From positions 248,001 through 312,000 of the forward strand of contig NZ_JARNTX010000001.1 in NCBI RefSeq assembly GCF_029433095.1: DNA of 64,000 bases. Direction: 5' to 3'. This DNA comes from Hymenobacter sp. YC55 (GTDB taxonomy: Bacteria > Bacteroidota > Bacteroidia > Cytophagales > Hymenobacteraceae). Shown here one piece after another: positions 35,369 through 43,093 of this stretch (positions are counted from its first letter, which is position 1; every line of letters starts with the position of its first letter). Below the pieces are notes generated by a model that was given only the letters and a program-made list of their open reading frames with translations, ran no database searches and had not been told where the DNA came from. The position numbers and the translations under genes are program-made.

Positions 35369-35701
35369 ATGAAAAAGCTCCTGAAATTTCCGTTTATACT
35401 TGCCCTGTTGCTAGCAGGTACGCTGCTAACAGGTTGTGCTGGTTCCACACAAGCTGTAGTTTCTACCGGCCCGGCCGGTTACTACGGCGACTATTACGGT
35501 CCTCGTTACCGGCCCTATTATGGCCCGCGCTACTATCGTCCTTCTCGCGTGATTGTACGTCCGGCACCCGTCATTGTGCGTCCTCGCGTAGTACATCCTA
35601 ACCCACGCTACTACAACCGCTCGAACAACGGCGGTTACTACCGGGATGGTGGGTACCGCGGCGGTGGTACTTATCGGGGCGGCCGTGGTGGACGTCACTA
35701 A
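35369..35701 (+). CDS. Gly/Tyr/Arg-rich small lipoprotein
   Basis: ATG 35369 gives 110 residues with signal MKKLLKFPFILALLLAGTLL and lipobox LTGC (Cys23). The mature part is low-complexity: YYGDYYGPRYRPYYGPRYY, a Val/Arg/Pro stretch (RVIVRPAPVIVRPRVVHP), then NNGGYYRDGGYRGGGTYRGG to the end. The composition, strongly basic and aromatic, suggests a disordered or surface-binding protein such as an envelope or matrix-interacting factor, but no family was recognised. The upstream 60 codons of the longer frame look untranslated. A perfect palindromic terminator is shared with the convergent molybdoenzyme gene. Confidence 0.65.
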   Translation: MKKLLKFPFILALLLAGTLLTGCAGSTQAVVSTGPAGYYGDYYGPRYRPYYGPRYYRPSRVIVRPAPVIVRPRVVHPNPRYYNRSNNGGYYRDGGYRGGGTYRGGRGGRH

Positions 35702-35715
35702 AAAGAGGTTAACAC

Positions 35716-35749
35716 AAAAAGACCGACCAGCATGCTGGTCGGTCTTTTT
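35716..35749. terminator. Bidirectional palindromic terminator
   Basis: A perfect 34-bp palindrome, starting AAAAAGACCGACCAGC (35716-35731) and ending in its complement with a T run, between the convergent small lipoprotein and the molybdenum subunit gene. Confidence 0.9.
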
Positions 35750-35812
35750 TATGACTTACGCTTTGTGAATAAGAGACTGAGTTTCACCTCTGCTGAGAGA
35801 AGAAGCCGTAGC

Positions 35813-38053
35813 TTAAATCAGCTTGTCGGGGGTGATGGGCAATTCGCGGATACGCTTGCCAGTGGCGTTGAACACGGCGTTGGCAATGGCAGGGGCGGCC
35901 CCGATGATGGCAATTTCGCCGATGCCCTTGGTACCCATAGGGTCCACAATGAGGTCGGGTTTATCGACGAAGGCTACCTCGATGGCTGGCGCATCGGCGT
36001 GTACTGGTACGTGGTAGTCGGCGAGGTCCTTGGTGACGTAGCGGCCGAATCGGTCGTCTATCATGGCGCCTTCGGTGAGGGCCATGCCGATGCCGCCTAC
36101 CGCACCGCCTAGCATCTGGTTGCCGGCTGTTTTGTGGTTGACGATGGTGCCCGCGTCGGCGCAAGCCACCATTTTCTTTACCCGTACTTCGCCGGTTAGC
36201 TGGTGCACGTGCACCTCCACGAAGTGCACCGAAAACGAGTACATCGAGTACTTCTGCCGCTCGTTGCCGGGCTTAGACTCTGTTACCACTGCCACTTCCT
36301 GGCCGTTGTTCTGCTTGATGAGGTCGGCATAGGCAACCTTCGCACTCGCGTTGTTGGCCAACGAAAGCTGCGTGCCCTTAATAACGATGTCCGCTGGCTT
36401 GGCGGCGCTGAACGTGGAGCCAGCCAACTGGTACAGCTTCTCTTTGAGAGCCGCGCAGGCCGCTACCACGGCCGAGCCCACGGTATTTACGGTAGCCGAA
36501 CCACCCTGCGAGGGAGCATCTGGGAAAAGCGAGTTGCCTAGCTCGAAGCGTACTTTTTCGGGTGGCATACCAAGTGCATCAGCAGCTAACTGCACCATTA
36601 CGGTGCCCGTGCCTGGGCCGATGTCGGTGGTGGCGCTTTGCAGCACTACGGTACCATTAGCCAACATCCGGGCGCCGGCTTTGGCGCTGCCGCGGTTGGC
36701 ACCAAAGGTACCTACGCCCATGCCGTAACCTACCAGCCAGTCGCCTTGCTTGTTGGTGCCAGGCTGCATTTGGCGGTTTTTCCAGCCGATCCGTTCGGCA
36801 CCCATTTGGTAGCACTCCTTCAGATACTTGGTCGACCAGGGCTTGCCGTTGTCGGGGTCAGTATCGGTGTAGTTGCGCAGGCGGAACTCCATGGGGTCCA
36901 GGTTCAGTGCGTGCGCCAGCTCATCCATGGCCGACTCCAGCGCGAAAGCACCCGTGGCCTCGCCGGGGCCGCGCATCCAGATGGGCGTGCTGATATCCAG
37001 CGGCAAAATCCGGTAGCGCGTGCTTATGTTGGGGCTCTGGTACATCATGCGCGTCTGCTGCACCGTCGATTCGGTGAAGTCCTCATAAGTAGAGGTCTGG
37101 CCGGTGGCCTCATGCGTGATGCCCACCAACTTGCCATCGGGCGTGGCCCCGATGCCGATGCGCTGCCAGGTGTAAGGGCGGTAGCCTACCATCGTAAACA
37201 TCTGCTCGCGCGTGAGCACCAGCTTCACCGGGCGGTTCACGGTTTTGGCAGCAATAATGGCGGCCGTTTCGTGGGGCCAGTTGTGCAGGCCGTTGCCGAA
37301 TGCGCCGCCCACAAACGTGGCAATTACTTTCACGTTTTGCTCGGGAATGCCCCAATCTTTGGCAAAGGCGCGTTGCGTGCCTTTCACGGCCTGTACTTTG
37401 TCGTACACCGTGAGCTTGTCGGGTGCTTCCCAATGGGCAATAATGGATTGCAACTCCATCGGGTTGTGCATCTCCGTGGGAATCACGTATTCCATTTCCA
37501 GCTTCACAGGAGCCGTTTTGTAGCCATCCACCTGGCCACGGTCGTGGTCGGCCTGCGGCGACTTCGGGTTCTTTTTGGCCTGGGCTGGCACCTTGGCCCG
37601 GTCCATGTGGGCGTTGAAGTTGGTAGCGTGCTGGTCCGCTTCGTACTGCGTTTTTACCAAGCCAGCGGCATAACGGGCGCGCTCCAGTGTATCGGCCACT
37701 ACAATGGCAATGGGCTGGTCGTTGAAGAGGATTTTCTCGTCGTGAAATACACGTAGCGGTTGCCCGGCTGTTGGTGGCTCATCGGGCTGGCTGCGGTTAG
37801 CAAAGCCAGGCACCTTAATTGAATTCACGTGAGTAATAACGGCCAGTACGCCAGGGGCCCGCTCGGCTGCTTTGGTATCGATGCTCTTGATGCGGCCTTT
37901 GGCAATGGTGCTGCCCACCAAAAAGCCGTGCACGAGGCCCGGTAGCTGATATTCCGCCGAGTATTGGGCCGCACCGGTTACTTTCAGTCGGCCGTCTACG
38001 CGGTTCATTCGGTCGCCTACCACGCCGTCTTTGAAGAGAGGTTGCTCGTTCAT
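35813..38053 (-). CDS. paoC: Aldehyde oxidoreductase, molybdenum cofactor-binding subunit (PaoC/YagR type)
   Basis: A 746-residue large subunit of the xanthine oxidase family. GRLKVTGAAQYSAEYQLPGLVHG begins the first domain. YVIPTEMHNPMELQS, FVGGAFGNGL and WMRGPGEATGAFALESAMDELA surround the cofactor. TDIGPGTGTVMVQLAADALG and GGSATVNTVGSAVVAAC continue the site. The catalytic Glu is in GTKGIGEIAIIGAAPA. Like E. coli PaoC it lacks its own signal and would be carried out with the Tat-tagged small subunit. The complex oxidises aromatic or other aldehydes in the periplasm. It is the last gene of a three-gene operon, 12 bp after the FAD subunit. Confidence 0.9.
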   Translation of the reverse strand: MNEQPLFKDGVVGDRMNRVDGRLKVTGAAQYSAEYQLPGLVHGFLVGSTIAKGRIKSIDTKAAERAPGVLAVITHVNSIKVPGFANRSQPDEPPTAGQPLRVFHDEKILFNDQPIAIVVADTLERARYAAGLVKTQYEADQHATNFNAHMDRAKVPAQAKKNPKSPQADHDRGQVDGYKTAPVKLEMEYVIPTEMHNPMELQSIIAHWEAPDKLTVYDKVQAVKGTQRAFAKDWGIPEQNVKVIATFVGGAFGNGLHNWPHETAAIIAAKTVNRPVKLVLTREQMFTMVGYRPYTWQRIGIGATPDGKLVGITHEATGQTSTYEDFTESTVQQTRMMYQSPNISTRYRILPLDISTPIWMRGPGEATGAFALESAMDELAHALNLDPMEFRLRNYTDTDPDNGKPWSTKYLKECYQMGAERIGWKNRQMQPGTNKQGDWLVGYGMGVGTFGANRGSAKAGARMLANGTVVLQSATTDIGPGTGTVMVQLAADALGMPPEKVRFELGNSLFPDAPSQGGSATVNTVGSAVVAACAALKEKLYQLAGSTFSAAKPADIVIKGTQLSLANNASAKVAYADLIKQNNGQEVAVVTESKPGNERQKYSMYSFSVHFVEVHVHQLTGEVRVKKMVACADAGTIVNHKTAGNQMLGGAVGGIGMALTEGAMIDDRFGRYVTKDLADYHVPVHADAPAIEVAFVDKPDLIVDPMGTKGIGEIAIIGAAPAIANAVFNATGKRIRELPITPDKLI

Positions 38054-38065
38054 AGGGATAGAGGC

Positions 38066-39049
38066 TTACGCCACATTAGTAGCGTTTTTGAGGGCCTGCA
38101 CAATGGCATTAGGACCCAACTTTAGTTTGTAGGCATTGTGCTTGAAAGCCTTGGCTCCTTGCATGGCAATAGCTGCCGCCGCTTGGAAGGTTGCTTCCGT
38201 GGCCGGTTTGCCCACCAACGACTTCTCGGCTTCGGTCAGGCGCCAAGGTTTGTGCGCCACACCGCCCATGGCCAGGCGGGCATCTTTGATGATGTTGTTT
38301 TCGAGTTGCAGCGCTGCCGCTACCGACACCAACGCAAAGGCGTAGGAAGCCCGCTCGCGCACTTTCAGATAATGCACGTTTTTGGTAAAAGGGCCCTCAG
38401 GCACTTCCACAGCCGTAATTAGTTCGCCGGGCTCCAGCGTAGTGTCTTTCTGCGGCATGTCGCCGGGCAGGCGGTGCAACTCCCCAAAAGGAATGCGCCG
38501 GTCGCCTTTGGGGCCACTCACTAGCACGGTGGCATCCAGTGCTACCAAGGCCACGCTCATGTCGGATGGGTGCACGGCAATGCACTTGTCGGAAAAGCCG
38601 AAAATAGCGTGCATGCGGTTGTAGCCTTCAAGGGCGCCGCAGCCCGAGCCAGGCTCCCGCTTGTTGCAGGGCAGGGCCGTATCGTAGAAGTAGGGGCAGC
38701 GGGTGCGTTGCAGCATGTTGCCGCCGATGGTGGCCATGTTGCGCAACTGGGCCGAAGCGCCAGCGTTCAGCGCCTGCGCCAGGAGAGGCAGCTTTTCCAG
38801 CACCTGCTTGTCGTCGGCGACCGTGGCGTTGAGGGCCATGGACCCGATGCGGAACGTGTTGTTTTCACGCTCCAACTTGTCGAGGGGCAGGCGGCTGATG
38901 TCGATGAGGCGCTCGGGGTTCATTACCCCGCGCTTCATTAAATCGAGCAGGTTGGTGCCGCCCGCAATGAACTGCGAGTTCTGGTCTTTGGCGCGGGCGT
39001 CAATGGCAGCTTTCGGCTTGCTCGGGCGGACGTATTGAAACTGATTCAT
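38066..39049 (-). CDS. paoB: Aldehyde oxidoreductase, FAD subunit with extra cysteine cluster (PaoB/YagS type)
   Basis: A 327-residue FAD-binding protein. FIAGGTNLLDLMKRGVMNPERLIDI is the FAD loop, quoted here as FIAGGTNLLDLMKRG, and NMATIGGNMLQRTRCPYFYD is the second. An insert carries four cysteines, RCPYFYD, LPCNKREPGSGCGALEG and DKCIAVHPSD. In E. coli PaoB this insert binds an additional [4Fe-4S] cluster. It passes electrons from the molybdenum site through FAD. The start codon overlaps the stop of the iron-sulfur subunit gene by 4 bp (ATGA), so the two are translationally coupled. Confidence 0.9.
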   Translation of the reverse strand: MNQFQYVRPSKPKAAIDARAKDQNSQFIAGGTNLLDLMKRGVMNPERLIDISRLPLDKLERENNTFRIGSMALNATVADDKQVLEKLPLLAQALNAGASAQLRNMATIGGNMLQRTRCPYFYDTALPCNKREPGSGCGALEGYNRMHAIFGFSDKCIAVHPSDMSVALVALDATVLVSGPKGDRRIPFGELHRLPGDMPQKDTTLEPGELITAVEVPEGPFTKNVHYLKVRERASYAFALVSVAAALQLENNIIKDARLAMGGVAHKPWRLTEAEKSLVGKPATEATFQAAAAIAMQGAKAFKHNAYKLKLGPNAIVQALKNATNVA

Positions 39050-39690
39050 ACTTTTTGTCCTCCGGTTTTAACTTCCTGAATGGCGGCCACAATGTTGGGG
39101 TATGCGCCGCAGCGGCAAATATTACCGCTCATAAACTCCCGGATTTCTCCTTCGGAGTCAGCCTTGCCTTCCCGGATACAGGCCACCGCCGACATAATCT
39201 GGCCGGGAGTGCAGTAGCCGCACTGAAAGCCGTCGTGCTTGATAAAGGCTTCCTGCATGGGGTGCAGGTCGTCGCCTTTGGCCAAACCTTCGATGGTGGT
39301 GATTTCGCGACCGTCCTGCATGACTGCTAGGGCCAAGCAGGAATTGACGCGCTTGCCATCGACGTGCACGGTGCAAGCACCGCACTGGCCATAGTCGCAG
39401 CCTTTTTTGGTGCCCGTGAGGTGCAGTTGCTCGCGCAGTAGGTCGAGCAGCGTCACGCGCGGCTCCACCGAGAGCTTGTAGTTCTTGCCATTTACGGCCA
39501 GCTTCAGCCCCACTTTTTCAAAAGGAGCCGCAATTTTCTCGTCCCATTCGGCGGCAGCCGCTTGCACTACCGGTCCGGGTGTGAAAGCTAGTGCCGTGAG
39601 CACCGAGGATTGCTTTAGGAATTGCCGGCGCGTTGCGTTGTGGCCGCATTCGGGGTTTTCCGGCTTAGAATCAGGAGTTGAGTCAGCCAT
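39046..39690 (-). CDS. paoA: Aldehyde oxidoreductase, 2Fe-2S subunit with Tat signal (PaoA/YagT type)
   Basis: A 214-residue protein. The N-terminus contains a Tat motif TRRQFLKQSSVLTALAF near residues 21-36, so the complex is exported folded. Two [2Fe-2S] clusters are encoded: CDYGQCGACTVHVDGKRVNSC in the ferredoxin-like part (read as CDYGQCGAC and NSC), and CGYCTPGQIMS with GNICRCGAYPNI in the helical part. This is the first gene of the operon and carries its signal, matching the E. coli paoABC arrangement. The dedicated cofactor chaperone PaoD is not next to it. Substrate aldehydes cannot be read from sequence. Confidence 0.9.
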   Translation of the reverse strand: MADSTPDSKPENPECGHNATRRQFLKQSSVLTALAFTPGPVVQAAAAEWDEKIAAPFEKVGLKLAVNGKNYKLSVEPRVTLLDLLREQLHLTGTKKGCDYGQCGACTVHVDGKRVNSCLALAVMQDGREITTIEGLAKGDDLHPMQEAFIKHDGFQCGYCTPGQIMSAVACIREGKADSEGEIREFMSGNICRCGAYPNIVAAIQEVKTGGQKV

Positions 39691-40158
39691 AAAATATGTG
39701 GTAAAGAAGGCTCTGCTTGCGCAAAAGCCGGTGGTAAAATCAAGACAGTGATGTGCTGCTTTCGAGCGTCAGAGTGGCAAAAGACACTGCGGCGGCAGCT
39801 AAGTCGCTTCAACAGGTAAACAAAGTAGGCGGAGGCAGTAAATTAAATCTAAGAAAGCTAGTATGCCGCCCACCTAATCTAGCCACTTTCTGTAAGTTTT
39901 CCGCTGGCAACGACGCCTCAAAGGTTTACGGTAGAAACTAGGTAGCGTTTAAGCTTAAAACATTGTTTTCCGCGTTGCGAAGGCCACTGATGAGGTTTAA
40001 GAGGCATATCCAGGGCTTTGAGTAGAGGTAGGCTCAACAGCCCATGCTTTTTGGTAGCTGCCGAAAACGAAAAAGCCAGCGACTAGTAGTCACTGGCTTT
40101 TGCCTAGTTGATTTTGCATCTCTTATTTAGAAAGGGCCACCGTAACAAAACAACTAGG
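39691..40158. other. 468-bp gap between paoA and the T9SS remnant
   Basis: No convincing coding frame was seen; the 62-codon frame at 39753 has no family features and overlaps the paoA leader. A terminator-like hairpin is at 40071-40101. The paoA promoter could not be assigned. Confidence 0.4.
40071..40101. terminator. Hairpin terminator downstream of the T9SS remnant
   Basis: AAAAGCCAG (40071-40079) pairs with CTGGCTTTT (40093-40101), with an inner GACT/AGTC pairing. On the minus strand it follows the remnant's stop by about 60 bp, so the terminator seems to have outlived its gene. Confidence 0.7.
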
Positions 40159-40356
40159 TTATTCGCGCACCAAGCGTTTCACTACGGTGCCTTGCTTGGT
40201 GAAAACACGCACCGAGTACACACCCGTTGGCAAGTGCGTGAGGTCGAGCTGCTCCCGAACGGTGCCGGCGCGGGGCTGCAACGTGCGCTTGAGTACTACC
40301 TGCCCGAGGGTATTGAGTAGCTGCAGCTGCACTTCGCCGGTACCCACGTACTTCTA
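40159..40356 (-). pseudogene. Orphan T9SS type A sorting domain (remnant of a secreted protein)
   Basis: Reading the minus strand gives KYVGTGEVQLQLLNTLGQVV, then LDLTHLPTGVYSVRVFTKQG and the final TVVKRLVRE. This is a typical C-terminal sorting domain of type IX secretion substrates: a beta-sandwich with L-x-x-L-x-x-G-V-Y-x-V-R-V and a basic end. Directly upstream in frame is TAG, and no signal peptide or passenger domain is present. The domain is useless alone, so this is the tail left after most of a surface or secreted protein gene was deleted. A 62-codon frame starting at GTG covers most of it but is unlikely to be translated usefully. Confidence 0.7.
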
Positions 40357-40429
40357 GGTATTTTGTATGTTCGAGTACTACCTATTAAGGACTTGCAACA
40401 AGCTCTGCCTCAGTAGCCCTAAATACAGA

Positions 40430-40460
40430 AGCACCCCGCCGAACATCTCGACGGGGTGCT
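40430..40460. terminator. Hairpin terminator
   Basis: AGCACCCCG (40430-40438) pairs with CGGGGTGCT (40452-40460). On the minus strand it is about 150 bp after the outer-membrane protein gene at 40610, the nearest gene it could serve. Confidence 0.65.
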
Positions 40461-40609
40461 AGAAATATGACAGCGGCTAGAGGCTATTTGTCTAGCATGT
40501 ATTCAGCTAAGGTGCTATAAGGCAAGCGTATGGCCTTTCAAAATATGGCGTTTTGCTGCAAGCCTAATAGAGCAGTGCTGCTTTTAGCAAACTGTGCCGT
40601 TGCTGTATG

Positions 40610-41191
40610 TTAGAACGTGAAGCGTAAGCTTACTGCAGCATCATTGTAGAAGCCGGTGTAGCCGTGGAAAACTTCAAAGTAAGGCTTGTAGTCGATGCCT
40701 ACTACGAACGGTAGGTCCTCCAGCTTGTATTCTAGGCCTAGGATCAGGTCGGCGCCAACGGCTACGTAGGTGGCATCATCGTAGACATAATCGCGGTAGA
40801 CATACACGTCTTTCTTATGATACCGATAGTAGCGTGCGTCAGTGAAATAGTAGCGGCCTTGGTACGCCCCGGCGTGGAAACCAGCGCCGTAGTAGAACTG
40901 CAAGCCTTTTACATCGGCAATGGTTTTGTGTTTCTCGCCGAGCAGCGTGAGCCGAGCCCCGCGCGCTTTGTACTCCGTCGTGACTAGGGCTTCGAGGGCC
41001 ACGCCGTTTTTGCCGCTTAGAAAGTGTTTAATAGTAAGCCCAGAAGAATAGCCGCCACCACGCAAACCAATACCAGTGCTGTAGCCGTTGCTACTCCCAC
41101 CACCACTACTCTTCTTTTTACTTTGGGCTACTGCCGATTGCGTGCCGAAAGCAAGAGCAATACCCAACACAGCAAGGGTAAATTTCTTCAT
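40610..41191 (-). CDS. Outer-membrane beta-barrel protein
   Basis: A 193-residue protein with signal MKKFTLAVLGIALAFGTQSAVAQ. A Lys/Ser/Gly-rich linker (SKKKSSGGGSSNG) leads into strand-like blocks: STGIGLRGGGYSSGLTIKHFL, GVALEALVTTEYKARGARLTLL, LQFYYGAGFHAGAYQG, ILGLEYKLEDLPFVVGIDYKPYFEVF and DAAVSLRFTF with a terminal Phe. The total fits an eight-stranded barrel. A Tyr/Asp/Lys-rich segment (RYYRYHKKDVYVYRDYVYDD) probably forms an external loop. The function is unknown; proteins of this kind are common in Hymenobacter-like genomes. It stands alone between terminators and the oxidoreductase gene. Confidence 0.75.
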   Translation of the reverse strand: MKKFTLAVLGIALAFGTQSAVAQSKKKSSGGGSSNGYSTGIGLRGGGYSSGLTIKHFLSGKNGVALEALVTTEYKARGARLTLLGEKHKTIADVKGLQFYYGAGFHAGAYQGRYYFTDARYYRYHKKDVYVYRDYVYDDATYVAVGADLILGLEYKLEDLPFVVGIDYKPYFEVFHGYTGFYNDAAVSLRFTF

Positions 41192-41260
41192 AATAAAATT
41201 ATAAAAGTGAAAAATTATTCTCGTAAATATAAAGCTAAAGGGCGAATAGGAGCGGAATTA

Positions 41261-41923
41261 TTATAAAGGATTACTACGGGCTATTTCGTCGGAAAGGTGA
41301 ACTTTGGTACCACCGCCGTCGTCTTCGGCCGCGCTTAACATGGCTTGCGCAACGGCAGCTGCGGGCACGGCTCGGTACTTGCGCAATGGGCCAAGCAACA
41401 GCGGATGAAGTATTCGGAGTAAAACAGCCCCGATTTGTTCGCCTGCTCGCTTTTCACTTCGCTCGCCGAGTAGCAGCGAAGGCCGGAAAATGTGAATGGC
41501 CCGAAACGGCGTCTGGCGTACTGCCGCTTCCATTTCTCCTTTCACACGGTTGTAATAAATCCGCGATTCGGCATCGGCACCCATGGCGGACACTAGCAGT
41601 AGCTGCGAAGCGAAGTTGCGGGCCGTAAGAGCCGCTAGGGTTACCACGTACAGATAATCGACGCGGTAGAAGGCTTCTTTGGAGCCGGCTTGGCGCATCG
41701 TAGTGCCTAGGCAGCAGTACACGTCGTCGGCTATCAAGCTCATACTGTGCTCTTCCAGATGATCGAAGTCCAAGACGCGCTGTTCCAGCTTGGCATGTAC
41801 CTGCGGTAAGGGTCGGCGTCCTACCACTATAACTTTGGCGTAGCGGTCGGAGGCCAGTAGCAGGGGCAGGAGCTGTGCGCCAATTAGGCCGCTGGCCCCA
41901 GCAATAAGAGCGGTTTTCTGCAT
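41261..41923 (-). CDS. NAD(P)-binding oxidoreductase (Rossmann, NmrA/epimerase-like)
   Basis: Start MQKTALIAGASGLIGAQLL gives 220 residues with the GxxGxxG nucleotide-binding loop at the very N-terminus; the 93 upstream codons of the longer frame do not match. VIVVGRRPLPQ ends the second strand, DDVYCCLGTTMRQAGS the middle one, and LLLVSAMGADAESRIYYNRVKGEMEAAV contains the Tyr-x-x-x-Lys pair of short-chain dehydrogenase-like proteins (quoted as YYNRVKGEMEAAV). FRAIHIFRPSLLLGER is the substrate-side strand. Homologues include the human HTATIP2/TIP30-like family. The substrate is unknown. A 337-bp gap precedes it. Confidence 0.85.
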   Translation of the reverse strand: MQKTALIAGASGLIGAQLLPLLLASDRYAKVIVVGRRPLPQVHAKLEQRVLDFDHLEEHSMSLIADDVYCCLGTTMRQAGSKEAFYRVDYLYVVTLAALTARNFASQLLLVSAMGADAESRIYYNRVKGEMEAAVRQTPFRAIHIFRPSLLLGERSEKRAGEQIGAVLLRILHPLLLGPLRKYRAVPAAAVAQAMLSAAEDDGGGTKVHLSDEIARSNPL

Positions 41924-42260
41924 AAGAGTAGAGCGGTAGCAACGGGTATCCGAAAGCCTAGCACCCAAACAATACGTTACTTGTTTGGGCCTGACGTGGT
42001 ACGTAAAACCTATTCGTAGGGTAGGGCAGTGGCGGAAAGATGCTACTCTCAGCTCAAGCGTTGCTTGCGGCGGGTATGACCACCATTTGCAGAAACTCCT
42101 GGTTTCGTATATCGGTAACAAGACGCGAAGTACCGCGTCTACACATCGCAAGAGCCTTGCTTTTTCTATAAGCAATTGCTTTAGGCGCACCCTACCTTTC
42201 AAGAAACAGTGCAGTGCTGCTAGCTACGGCAGCACTGCGAGCTGCTGCGCAAGGAGGGCA
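41924..42260. other. 337-bp gap with a hairpin after the HD gene
   Basis: GCAGTGCTGC (42211-42220) pairs with GCAGCACTGC (42229-42238), 22 bp after the HD gene stop on the minus strand, and is a likely terminator. The rest shows no coding frame or RNA gene. Confidence 0.5.
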
Positions 42261-42854
42261 CTATGGTTTTGCAGAAATCTTGTCTCGAATTTCCGCTAGC
42301 CGGGCTTGCTTAGGGGCTTCGCGCCAGGCAACGGCCGTGGCCGTCCAGTAATGATGCTGGGCCAAGAATTGTTCTTGTGAGCGGTTCCAGGCGTCTTCGT
42401 CGGCCGTGACGAGTTGCCGCGCCTGAAATTCCAGAAACAATGATTCCGCTATCGACTCGAAATCGGAGCGGCCCAAATAGTCGAGGTCGGCATCGCAGAG
42501 AATTTCGGCTAGGTGCGAATGCGGGTCCTGGGGGAGCCGGGTAGCCATGATCATGTCGCAGATAGCCCCGATTTCATTGGGGGTATAATCGAAGCCAGGA
42601 AGTACCTCGCGTACCAGAGCGCAGCCTTCGGCCTCATGCCCGGTGTAGGTGCGCAAAAAGCCGGTATCGTGGTAGAGGGCGGCCGTGCGCAGTAGCTGTA
42701 ATTCGGTATTGTTGGTAATGCCCTCGGCCGTAGCCAACTGCATAGCCGCCTGCGTCACGTCGAGCGTGTGATGCACGCCGTGGTAGTACAGAATGGATGG
42801 CAGTTGCGTGCGCAGCTGCGAGAGAACATATTCTTCGGCAAGCTCAACGTTCAT
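42261..42854 (-). CDS. HD domain phosphohydrolase-like protein
   Basis: A 197-residue protein. The N-terminal helix region has ILYYHGVHHTLDVTQAAMQLA, in which HGVHH gives the first metal-binding His. The signature His-Asp is in LRTAALYHDTGFLRTYTGHE, quoted as AALYHDTGFL. A later Asp in EILCDADLDYLGR completes the metal site. This matches the HD/PDEase-like family common in Bacteroidota. Members hydrolyse phosphomonoesters or phosphodiesters of nucleotides; the substrate here is unknown. Since cyclic-nucleotide genes lie only 2 kb away, a role in nucleotide turnover is possible but unproven. Divergent from the kinase at 43094. Confidence 0.8.
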   Translation of the reverse strand: MNVELAEEYVLSQLRTQLPSILYYHGVHHTLDVTQAAMQLATAEGITNNTELQLLRTAALYHDTGFLRTYTGHEAEGCALVREVLPGFDYTPNEIGAICDMIMATRLPQDPHSHLAEILCDADLDYLGRSDFESIAESLFLEFQARQLVTADEDAWNRSQEQFLAQHHYWTATAVAWREAPKQARLAEIRDKISAKP

Positions 42855-43093
42855 AAGTCCCTGCTAACAGTCGGAAAGCACAGCAAGATATTCATACAAA
42901 CAAATATGCTATACTAATGGGCTCAACTTGAAAATATGGAAGCCTGATTTTTATACTCTTTCTTTACCTTCAGCAGCCCATCAGCAGCATTCAGAAAATC
43001 AGCGCCCACACCCTGAGTTACTGGATGGTACGTGGACAGCTTTTTCCCTGACCCTCAGAGTAGCAAGATTTATCTTCCGGACATCGAATCTTT

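Noticed and set aside
36638..37756. 372-codon open frame on the plus strand
   Set aside because: It lies wholly inside paoC on the opposite strand, shows no family features and follows from the GC-rich codon pattern of the real gene.
40108..40320. 70-codon plus-strand frame
   Set aside because: It is the complement of the T9SS sorting-domain remnant, whose protein sequence is clearly recognisable.
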